A stretch of 64,000 bases of DNA from contig NZ_CP092480.1 of NCBI RefSeq assembly GCF_022429645.1, positions 1,391,501 through 1,455,500 on the forward strand, in the 5' to 3' direction. The position numbers and the translations under genes were made by a program. A model generated the notes under the pieces. It made no database searches and was not told the origin of the DNA. It saw only the letters and a list, made by a program, of their open reading frames with translations. The DNA is from Lutibacter sp. A80 (GTDB lineage: Bacteria > Bacteroidota > Bacteroidia > Flavobacteriales > Flavobacteriaceae). Shown piece after piece: positions 29,732-37,055 of the stretch (positions within the stretch are counted from its first letter, which is position 1; the number at the start of each line of letters is the position of its first letter).

Positions 29732-29733
29732 AA

Positions 29734-29741
29734 AAGGTGTT
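29734..29741 (+). repeat. AAGGTGTT element, copy 1
   Basis: Copy of an octamer that recurs in all three PUL intergenic regions (also 34490-34497, 36568-36575 and 36617-36624). It lies just upstream of the candidate -7 box on the minus strand, between that box and the following inverted repeat, a position suited to a regulator. Confidence 0.45.
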
Positions 29742-29742
29742 G

Positions 29743-29767
29743 GGTTAAAAAACCACATATTTTAACC
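29743..29767. repeat. Inverted repeat GGTTAAAA-N9-TTTTAACC at the -33 position
   Basis: Perfect 8-bp arms (29743-29750 and 29760-29767) with a 9-nt spacer, directly upstream of the candidate -7 box and next to the AAGGTGTT element. The arrangement fits an operator for a dimeric regulator controlling the large operon; this is inference from symmetry and position. Confidence 0.5.
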
Positions 29768-30055
29768 TCTTTTTGTATTAGATTAGGTAATTATATTGTT
29801 AAATTTCAAGTTTTAACATCTAAAATAACACTTTATAAGCAGTTTCCATTGATAAAAATTAAATATAACTACGAACATTTAACTTAATTTTACAATTTTG
29901 GTTTTTCAATATATTTTATAAAAAAATAACTAAAAGTGCGCATCTAATTCACACGTTTTAGCATTTAAGATTAGTAGCCAAACATTTAACTAGAAAAGAA
30001 TTTAAAAAGTAAACAGCTACTTAACTATTTCATTTTATCACTTTTTAAATATTAA

Positions 30056-30139
30056 ATAAGGCTGCATAAACGCCTATTTTCTATTGTTCTGAAATTATTA
30101 AATCAGGTTAACGAAAATATTGCTTTTAAACAGCCTTAT
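30056..30139. repeat. Long-range inverted repeat ATAAGGCTG ... CAGCCTTAT
   Basis: Two perfect 9-bp inverted arms (30056-30064 and 30131-30139) enclose 66 nt of AT-rich DNA without an ORF. The arms are GC-richer than the surroundings. It could be part of an RNA structure at the end of the GH20 transcript or a tiny element; there is no obvious target-site duplication outside the arms. Confidence 0.4.
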
Positions 30140-30208
30140 GTATTTTTACTTCTTCAATTATAATTGAGCCTAATTATATATGGCTTAATAATAATTTGCT
30201 TTTAAATA

Positions 30209-30231
30209 AAGTTAAATAATTTATTTAACTT
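30209..30231. repeat. 23-bp perfect palindrome over the GH20 stop codon
   Basis: AAGTTAAATAA, central T, TTATTTAACTT: a perfect 11+1+11 palindrome whose centre sits next to the TAA stop (30221-30223, minus strand). On the minus-strand transcript it can form an all-A/U-rich hairpin followed by UUUAUUUAAAAGC, so it may be a weak terminator or stabiliser. Confidence 0.5.
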
Positions 30232-31858
30232 CTTCTACACTTAAACTATGTGTTGCATAATTTAAGTCCATTTCATCGTATTTAATAACTATATTTTTTA
30301 AGCGTTGTTGAAAATCATCCCAATTTCTAGAATCTTTAGTAGACCAAACAACTTCAGATAAAGCGGTTAATCTTGGTAAAATCATATACTCAACATGTTC
30401 TGGAGTTTTCATATACTCTGTCCAAACATTTCCTTGAGCCCCCAAAACATACTTACTTTCTTCTTCGGTTAACTCTTTAGGAGTAGGTTCATAACTATAT
30501 ACATCTTCCACAGTTGTATTTCCTCCAATAGCAAGCGGTTCATTTTCTCTATTTTTAGTTTGATAAAAATCGAAATAACAGTATTTAGTTGGCGTCATTA
30601 TTACATTATGATGTATTTTTGCTGCTTCTATACCTCCTTTTTCACCTCTCCAGGACATTACTGTTGCATTTGGTGCTAAACCACCTTCTAAAATCTCGTC
30701 CCATCCAATAATATTTCGACCTTTTGAGTTTAAAAATTTTTCAATTCGTTTTATAAAATAGCTTTGTAACTCATGCTCATTTTTCAAACCCTCTCTTTTA
30801 ATTACCTCTTGAGCTAATTTACTATTTTCCCATTGTGTTTTTGGCGCTTCATCTCCACCAATATGAATTAGTTTACTAGGAAATAATTCAATGACTTCTG
30901 ATAAAACATTTTCTAAAAATTTAAAAGTTTCTTCACTTGGTGCATAAATTTCTGGAAAAACACCCCACCTAGTACCAACTTCGTATTGTTCTCCTGTATT
31001 TCCCAGTTCTGGGTAAGCAGCAATTGCAGCCAATGCATGCCCTGGAAGCTCAATTTCAGGAATAACAGTTACATGCCTTTCTGTGGCATATGCAACAATT
31101 TCTTTTACATCTTCTTGTGTATAAAAACCTCCATAAGGTGTTCCATCATATTTTACATCTGAATTTTTCCAAGTATTACCATGTCCAACAATTGTTTCTT
31201 TTCTAATACTCCCAACCTCTGTTAACTTTGGATATTTTTTTATTTCAATTCGCCAACCTTGGTCTTCGGTTAAATGCCAATGAAACGTATTCATTTTATG
31301 CATTGCTAGTATGTCTATATATTTTTTCACAAACTGAACAGGAAAAAAATGACGTGCAACATCTAGATGCATTCCTCTATACGCATATCTTGGACTATCT
31401 ATAATAGTTGCAGCAGGAATTAAAACTTCATTATTAGAATCTTTAACTGACGGAATTAGTTGATTTAATGTTTGTATTCCATAAAACACACCTTTTGTTG
31501 TTTTACCCGCTATTGTTATTTGATTGTAATTAATTGTTAATTTATAACCTTCTTTATTAGTTATACTAGCATCTAATTTTAATAAAATATTTCCTTTTAT
31601 TTTTGTATCATTTGTAAATGGTATAGTTTCTCCTATTATTTCGCTTAACAAATTTGAAAGGTAATTCCCTTCATTTTCTAATGTCTCCTCTCCAATAATT
31701 TTTGTATTTGAATCTATCAAAAATTTTCCTGTAGAAATTTCTAATGATGTAGGTTTAGGTATTATTAAATAATCTTCTTCAGAATTAACTACAGTTTCAT
31801 ATTTATTTGAACAGGAATTAATTATTAGGCACAGTGTTATTAAAAGTAAATGTTTCAT
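30221..31858 (-). CDS. GH20 beta-N-acetylhexosaminidase lipoprotein (545 aa)
   Basis: Exo-beta-hexosaminidase anchored by the lipobox IINSC (Cys16). GH20b domain about 30-155. Barrel motifs are YAYRGMHLDVARHFF (158-172), FHWHLTEDQGWRIEIKKYP and LIHIGGDEAP, with D336 and E337 as the catalytic pair. It ends soon after the barrel without the extra C-terminal modules of the neighbouring GH20. It is 23 nt after that gene and surely co-transcribed with it. The sequence ENRENEP-type loop after the active site resembles its neighbour only partly, so it is an old duplication. Confidence 0.93.
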   Translation of the reverse strand: MKHLLLITLCLIINSCSNKYETVVNSEEDYLIIPKPTSLEISTGKFLIDSNTKIIGEETLENEGNYLSNLLSEIIGETIPFTNDTKIKGNILLKLDASITNKEGYKLTINYNQITIAGKTTKGVFYGIQTLNQLIPSVKDSNNEVLIPAATIIDSPRYAYRGMHLDVARHFFPVQFVKKYIDILAMHKMNTFHWHLTEDQGWRIEIKKYPKLTEVGSIRKETIVGHGNTWKNSDVKYDGTPYGGFYTQEDVKEIVAYATERHVTVIPEIELPGHALAAIAAYPELGNTGEQYEVGTRWGVFPEIYAPSEETFKFLENVLSEVIELFPSKLIHIGGDEAPKTQWENSKLAQEVIKREGLKNEHELQSYFIKRIEKFLNSKGRNIIGWDEILEGGLAPNATVMSWRGEKGGIEAAKIHHNVIMTPTKYCYFDFYQTKNRENEPLAIGGNTTVEDVYSYEPTPKELTEEESKYVLGAQGNVWTEYMKTPEHVEYMILPRLTALSEVVWSTKDSRNWDDFQQRLKNIVIKYDEMDLNYATHSLSVEEVK

Positions 31859-31881
31859 TTTATCTATTTTTATTATAATGT

Positions 31882-34239
31882 TTAAAAAACAACTAGTTCA
31901 TCAATTAAAATTCTTGAAGATCCTCCTTCTCTACGATGTCCAGTAGGTATTGGATTCACGCTTTTTGCTTTTATTTTTATTGATTTTAATACTGTTTTAT
32001 CAAAATTAATTATTGTTTTAACTTTATTTCTACCTTGAATATGACTTTTTTCTAGTTGTTTAACTTCTGCTAATTTGGTAAACGAAACTCCATCTACCGA
32101 TCCATAAACTTCTATATATTCTGGAACATAAACACTTGAATTGGTAAATCTAAGGCTTGTTATTTCTACAGATGAAATTTCTTTAGGTTCTTTAAACACT
32201 AAATCTACATCTAAATCGCTCAAAAATTCATTCCACTTTCTATCTCCTCTATTTAATTTAGCATAGTTTAAATCGACCAAACCATACGTTGCTTTTTTCT
32301 CTTTAATTAATGGAGAATGAAAAACCACCTCTGCACCTACTGCTTTATGAATAGGGAATTTTTTTTCTGAAATATTACCTATTTGTTCATCTTTTTTAAA
32401 CGAGGTTGCTTTAATGGTTGTTGTGTTTTTTATTACAAATGGCTTTTCGTATTTTATTGAATTCAAAGAAGGCTCACTACCATCTAATGTGTAATAAATA
32501 TCAAGTCCATCTACTTCGGTTTTAAGCGAAATATCAATAAAGCCCGCTTTATGTCCTTGATGGTTTATTCTAACATTATATGCACTGGTTGCAAAACGCT
32601 CACCTTTTTCTTCTAATCGTTTCATTTGAGTTAATAACCTCTCTGTAAAACCATTCCAATCTTTAGCTTCTTGAGCTGTCCAACCATTTTCTGCAACTGC
32701 ATACAAACGCGGAAAAGTCATATAAGTTAACTGACTCCAATTGGTAATAGACTCAGTCCACAAATTACCTTGTATTCCTAAAACGTGTTTTCCTTGTTCA
32801 GTTGTTAAACTATCTGAAATTATTTTGTAGTTATAAGTATCTTTCAAAAAAGAGTAAGCATATCCTAAATTCGGCTCTAAATCATCGTCTCCTTGTTTTA
32901 AATCTAAATAACAATATTTGGAAGGCGTCATAATAACATCATTTCCATGTCTTGCAGCTGCAATCCCCCCTTTTTCACCACGCCAAGACATTACGGTTGC
33001 ATTTGGCGCCAAGCCACCTTCTAATATTTCATCCCAGCCAATCATATTTTTATTATGGGCATTCACTATTTTCTCAACCCTTTTAATAAAATAACTTTGT
33101 AATTCGTGTAAATCACTAAGGTTTTCTTCTTTCATGCGTTTCTGACAATCTAGATCAACCGCCCAAGCCTCTTTATTACATTCGTCACCTCCAATATGCA
33201 TATACTCAAAAGGAAACAAATCCATTACCTCTCCTAATACATTTTCAATAAATTCAAAAGTACTTTCTTTACCCGGGCAGTATGTGTTATTTCTAACTAC
33301 TCCACCTGTTCCCACATAAAAAGGTCCCTCAGAACATGAAATTTCTGGATATGAAGCAACAGCTGCCAATGAATGTCCTGGCATATCTATTTCTGGAATA
33401 ATTTCTATATATTTTTCTTTAGCATAAGCTACAATTTCTTTAATATCCTCTTGCGTATAAAAGCCTCCATAGGTTGCCTTTTCTCCTTCTTTTTGCCTTG
33501 GTCTTCCCCACCAATTTGAAGTATTTTCATCTTTAGCATTATAATCTACACGCCATGCTCCAACTTCTGTTAATTTTGGGTATTGTTTAATTTCTATACG
33601 CCACCCATTATCATCTGACAAATGCCAATGAAAACGATTTAATTTTACTTCTGCCATAAAATCTATTACATCTTTAATCTGCTCTTTATCAAAAAAATGC
33701 CTAGAAACATCTAACATATAACCTCTCCACTTAAAAGCAGGTTTATCTTTAATTGTAACAATAGGAATTCCCCAATCTGTATTTGGTTGTACTTTTTCTG
33801 AATAAAAAGATACAGGTAATAACTGACCTAGACTTTGCATAGCATAGAAAAAACCAGCTCCAGAACCCGATTTTACAGCAATAGTATTTTCCTCAACAAC
33901 AAGTTCGTATGCTTCATCCTCTAAAGTTGCATCTACACTAAAAACAATATTTGCTTTAGCTTTTTCTATACCAATTTCTGGGGTAAATCCAGCCACCTTC
34001 TCAAATTTCTTAAAAAAATTAGTAACTATATTTAATTGTTCTTTATTAGTTACAGAAACTGTGGTTTTTTCTGATATTACAAAATAACCTTCACTACTAG
34101 TAGTTAACTCTACTGGTAAAGGTATTACTGACGTTTCTCCTACTTTAAGTTCATTTTTTGTACACGAAACAAATAGTATTAACGAAAACAATAAGCTCTC
34201 TAAAATTCTTTTTTTTATACTTCTTTTATTATTAATCAT
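31882..34239 (-). CDS. GH20 beta-N-acetylhexosaminidase with C-terminal binding modules (785 aa)
   Basis: Lipoprotein (ILFVSC, Cys26) with GH20b domain (35-165), barrel FKWRGYMLDVSRHFF onward, FHWHLSDDNGWRIEIK and MHIGGDECNKEAW (catalytic D352, E353). After the barrel, an FN3-like chitobiase tail (about 560-630, YYTLDGSEPSLNS) and a discoidin-like beta-sandwich (about 640-785, IEVYGSVDGVSF) follow; the latter probably binds sugar. It is the first gene of the two-gene GH20 unit, facing the divergent sulfatase. The extra modules make it the probable high-affinity form for polymeric or complex substrate. Confidence 0.93.
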   Translation of the reverse strand: MINNKRSIKKRILESLLFSLILFVSCTKNELKVGETSVIPLPVELTTSSEGYFVISEKTTVSVTNKEQLNIVTNFFKKFEKVAGFTPEIGIEKAKANIVFSVDATLEDEAYELVVEENTIAVKSGSGAGFFYAMQSLGQLLPVSFYSEKVQPNTDWGIPIVTIKDKPAFKWRGYMLDVSRHFFDKEQIKDVIDFMAEVKLNRFHWHLSDDNGWRIEIKQYPKLTEVGAWRVDYNAKDENTSNWWGRPRQKEGEKATYGGFYTQEDIKEIVAYAKEKYIEIIPEIDMPGHSLAAVASYPEISCSEGPFYVGTGGVVRNNTYCPGKESTFEFIENVLGEVMDLFPFEYMHIGGDECNKEAWAVDLDCQKRMKEENLSDLHELQSYFIKRVEKIVNAHNKNMIGWDEILEGGLAPNATVMSWRGEKGGIAAARHGNDVIMTPSKYCYLDLKQGDDDLEPNLGYAYSFLKDTYNYKIISDSLTTEQGKHVLGIQGNLWTESITNWSQLTYMTFPRLYAVAENGWTAQEAKDWNGFTERLLTQMKRLEEKGERFATSAYNVRINHQGHKAGFIDISLKTEVDGLDIYYTLDGSEPSLNSIKYEKPFVIKNTTTIKATSFKKDEQIGNISEKKFPIHKAVGAEVVFHSPLIKEKKATYGLVDLNYAKLNRGDRKWNEFLSDLDVDLVFKEPKEISSVEITSLRFTNSSVYVPEYIEVYGSVDGVSFTKLAEVKQLEKSHIQGRNKVKTIINFDKTVLKSIKIKAKSVNPIPTGHRREGGSSRILIDELVVF

Positions 34240-34569
34240 TTTGTTAAGTTAATTTTTAGTCTATTAGGTTCTTTTATTTGAGTTAAAACCCAAAATAATA
34301 TTAAAGTATATTTTGTTTTAAAAAAACTTCCTTCAATTTAAATAGGTTTTACCATTGATATAAAAATAATTTTTTTTTAGTGTTAATAGCTAATTTTTCG
34401 ACCAATAACATCTAATTATAGACCAAAGATTTACACAAGTTACAGCTTAAAAATTTTTGATAAAAAAATATGATTATTTAATAATTTTAAACACCTTTGT
34501 TAAACCAATTTATGTTTTTTTTATTAAAAATTCATATTAAAATTGCCAAAAGTCCTAATACTGCACCTA
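34240..34569. promoter_or_regulatory. Divergent promoter region between GH20 pair and sulfatase
   Basis: 330 nt of very AT-rich DNA that must contain the divergent promoters for the GH20 pair (minus) and the sulfatase-susCD side (plus). No full TTTG/TAnnTTTG promoter was found on either strand; a partial -7 match (AATCTTTG, minus strand) is at 34424-34431, and CACCTTTG (plus) at 34492-34499 overlaps the shared element. The weak boxes suggest activator-dependent transcription. Confidence 0.5.
34490..34497 (-). repeat. AAGGTGTT element, copy 2
   Basis: On the plus strand AACACCTT, about 73 nt upstream of the sulfatase ATG at 34570. It is the same octamer as at 29734-29741 and in the susC upstream region, with A/T-rich flanks (TTTTAA on one side). 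Confidence 0.45.
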
Positions 34570-36405
34570 ATGAATAAAAGAATTTTAATAGCAATAATTA
34601 CCTCTTTATACTTTACACTGCCATCTATTTCTCAGAATAAAAACAGGATTCTTAACAAAAGAAAAATACAGCCTAATGTTATAATTGTAATTACAGACGA
34701 TCAAGGTTATGGTGATATTGCCGCTCATGGCAACAAGCTTATTAAGACACCTGCTATGGATAAATTACATGATGAATCTATACGATTAACCGATTTTCAT
34801 GTAGGTCCAACGTGTGCACCATCTCGATCAGGACTTTTAACTGGTAGATACGCAAACCGCGTAGGTGTATGGCATACTATTGGAGGCGTTTCTATACTTC
34901 GAGAAAAAGAAGTTACCATAGCTCAGGTTTTTAAAGATAATGGATATGAAACTGGAATGTTTGGTAAATGGCACTTGGGCGACACCTACCCTTCTCGACC
35001 ACAAGATAAAGGTTTTAAATATACTGTAAACCATGGTGGTGGTGGTGTGGGACAAACTCCTGATTATTGGGGAAATGATTATTTTGACGACACATATTTT
35101 AAAAATGGAGTTCCTACTAAATACAATGGTTATTGTACAGATGTTTGGTTTGATGAAGCTATAAGTTATATTGAAACAACTAAAGACAAACCATTCTTTT
35201 GCTACATTTCAACCAATGCTCCTCACAGCCCATTTAATGTTCCAGAACCATATTACAACTTATATAAAGATTTAGATATTCCAGAATTTCAAAAGATTTT
35301 TTACGGAATGATTACCAATATAGATGATAATTTAACCAAGTTACAAAAGAAATTAAAAGCATTAAATATTCTAAACAATACCATCATTATATTTATGACA
35401 GATAATGGTACTGCTTCTGGATATAGATCTGTTGATGGTAAACTGTATGGTTTTAATGCTGGAATGAAAGGAACAAAGAATAGCGAATACGAGGGCGGAC
35501 ACAGAGTCCCTTTTTTTATTCGCTATCCAAATGGAAAAATTGAAGGAGGATTAGATATTGACGCACTTACTGCCAATATAGATATTTTACCTACGCTAGC
35601 TTCTTTATGTCAATTAGATTTACCAAATTTAAAACTTGATGGAACGGATATATCTTCTTTATTTTTTAATAAAAACGCAACACTTAACAGAGATTATGTA
35701 ATAACAGACTCTCAACGCCTTCAAGAACCTATAAAATGGAAAAAAAGTGCTGTAATGTCTAACAAAATGCGCTTGATTAACGGTAAAGAACTATATGATA
35801 TCTCCACAGATCCAGCACAAACCAAAGATCTTGCAAATGAACAACCTGAGGTTGTAAATAAAATGAGAGGTTACTATAATGAATGGTGGAACTCCGTATC
35901 TGAAGAATTTAATCAATACCCTGTTATTATTGTAGGCTCGGATAAACAAAACCCCACTACAATAACCTGTCACGACGAACATATTAGTGATTCAAAAATA
36001 CCTTGGAACCAAAACTTTATTAGGTCTGGAAAACACAACCCATATGGAGGAACGTTTACTGTAGCTTTTGAACAAAGCGGTACGTATAAAATAGAAATTA
36101 GTAGATGGCCTTTTGAATCTGATTTAACTATTAATGCTTCTGTAGAAGGTAGGGAAAAAACTATTTCAACTGGAGCTATAAGTGAAGGTGTAGTTAAAAA
36201 CTTTATAAAAGGTACGCTTAAAATTGGAGCATGGAAAGAAACTAAAGAAGTATTACCAAATGACAAATTCGTTACTTTCAAAGGTAATTTCACTAAAGGA
36301 AAAACAAATCTTAGCGCTTGGTTTACAAATAAAGAAGCTATAGACTGGGGTGCATTCTATATAAGAATTACTAGAGAATCTAAAAAAACAGTTCTAATTA
36401 ATTAA
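34570..36405 (+). CDS. S1 family sulfatase with C-terminal beta domain, secreted (611 aa)
   Basis: Formylglycine sulfatase with VITDDQGYGD (40-49), CAPSR (Cys82), GKWHLGD, TNAPHSPFN and FMTDNGTASG. About 130 extra C-terminal residues (GTYKIEISRWPFES region) form a beta-rich domain unlike the other five sulfatases. The open frame begins at a TTG at 34543, but the ATG at 34570 is chosen because it starts the signal peptide MNKRILIAIITSLY...SISQ. It is the only sulfatase on the plus strand and precedes susC by 650 nt. It may act early, at the cell surface or in the periplasm, on imported material; substrate unknown. Confidence 0.9.
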   Translation: MNKRILIAIITSLYFTLPSISQNKNRILNKRKIQPNVIIVITDDQGYGDIAAHGNKLIKTPAMDKLHDESIRLTDFHVGPTCAPSRSGLLTGRYANRVGVWHTIGGVSILREKEVTIAQVFKDNGYETGMFGKWHLGDTYPSRPQDKGFKYTVNHGGGGVGQTPDYWGNDYFDDTYFKNGVPTKYNGYCTDVWFDEAISYIETTKDKPFFCYISTNAPHSPFNVPEPYYNLYKDLDIPEFQKIFYGMITNIDDNLTKLQKKLKALNILNNTIIIFMTDNGTASGYRSVDGKLYGFNAGMKGTKNSEYEGGHRVPFFIRYPNGKIEGGLDIDALTANIDILPTLASLCQLDLPNLKLDGTDISSLFFNKNATLNRDYVITDSQRLQEPIKWKKSAVMSNKMRLINGKELYDISTDPAQTKDLANEQPEVVNKMRGYYNEWWNSVSEEFNQYPVIIVGSDKQNPTTITCHDEHISDSKIPWNQNFIRSGKHNPYGGTFTVAFEQSGTYKIEISRWPFESDLTINASVEGREKTISTGAISEGVVKNFIKGTLKIGAWKETKEVLPNDKFVTFKGNFTKGKTNLSAWFTNKEAIDWGAFYIRITRESKKTVLIN

Positions 36406-36493
36406 TCCAGAAAAAGTTAATAACTCATAACACCCAACCTTACTATTATAAAAAAAATTTATTAATAACCATAAAAGTAAATAAAAAACAACT

Positions 36494-36514
36494 TTTTAGT
36501 AAAATATACTAAAA
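36494..36514. repeat. Inverted repeat TTTTAGTA-N5-TACTAAAA
   Basis: Perfect 8-bp arms with an AAATA spacer, about 90 nt past the sulfatase stop. There is no GC in the arms beyond one pair and no U-run, so an operator is as likely as a weak transcript-end hairpin. Chance occurrence in such AT-rich DNA cannot be excluded. Confidence 0.35.
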
Positions 36515-36567
36515 TGAAAAAATATGGTGTTTTTTAAAAATTTTATAACAATTTGGATTAAACTTAA

Positions 36568-36624
36568 AACACCTTAATTTTAACATTATTTAATATTTTG
36601 ATAAACTTAATATAATAAGGTGTT
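36568..36624. repeat. Facing pair of AAGGTGTT elements (copies 3 and 4)
   Basis: AACACCTTA at 36568-36576 and TAAGGTGTT at 36616-36624 form a perfect 9-bp inverted repeat with a 39-nt gap, close to four helical turns. The same octamer occurs once in each of the other two PUL intergenic regions. A dimeric or looping regulator could bind both arms. Confidence 0.5.
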
Positions 36625-36879
36625 ATCATTTTCTTTTATTATAAAAAAGACCTAACTCCAATATTGGTTTTAAACCTAATTTACAAATTCTCACTCCTCA
36701 TTAATAATAAAGAAATACAAGAACCTTTAAACTAAACATCCTTAACTATTAATTACCTGAGTATTAAAACTCTAAAAAAACCAAAAAGTTTCCTACAAAA
36801 AAAATCATTTATACCCTCTATAATATAAATTTTACTAATTATTATAGTTTATAAGCCTTTTTCTATCGAAGATGAGCTG

Positions 36880-36904
36880 TTATTCGTCGAATAATTTAAC
36901 TTTT
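36880..36904 (+). promoter_or_regulatory. 15-bp palindrome adjoining candidate -7 box of susC
   Basis: TTATTCG-T-CGAATAA (36880-36894) is a perfect palindrome with a CG-containing core, unusual here. It is followed after 2 nt by TAACTTTT (36897-36904), close to the -7 consensus TAnnTTTG. No TTTG is found at -33. The geometry suits a regulated promoter with the operator in the spacer; the start point would leave a leader of about 145 nt before susC. Confidence 0.45.
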
Positions 36905-37055
36905 TAGAAATATTAATATTTAAATTTAACATAAAATTAAGATGTTATTTTAATGTATTAATATGGTAAATTAATGTTACAAACTTAAATCCTAAAAAAT
37001 TTCGAGAACACAATAAACACCCTAAATAAATAATTAATTAACTAACACACATCCT

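Larger units (their letters stand above)
29574..30220. other. Intergenic regulatory region between the 18-gene run and the GH20 pair
   Basis: A 647-nt stretch without a credible ORF between two minus-strand transcription units. It should hold the promoter and leader of the 18-gene operon (left half) and the end of the GH20 transcript (right half). It contains a candidate -7 box, two perfect inverted repeats, one copy of the shared AAGGTGTT element, a long-range inverted repeat and a 23-bp palindrome at the GH20 stop codon, each listed separately. A shorter 14-bp palindrome (TCAATTATAATTGA) lies at 30154-30167. No RNA gene was recognised. Confidence 0.7.
36406..37055. other. 650-nt intergenic region upstream of susC
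   Basis: No credible ORF. It holds two AAGGTGTT elements facing each other, an 8-bp inverted repeat near the sulfatase 3' end, and a 15-bp palindrome next to a candidate -7 box ahead of susC. No clear terminator follows the sulfatase, so read-through into susC is possible. A long leader is common for susC genes. Confidence 0.6.

Noticed and set aside
34543-34569. TTG start giving a longer N-terminus of the plus-strand sulfatase
   Set aside because: The ATG at 34570 directly begins a normal signal peptide; the extra residues would precede it.
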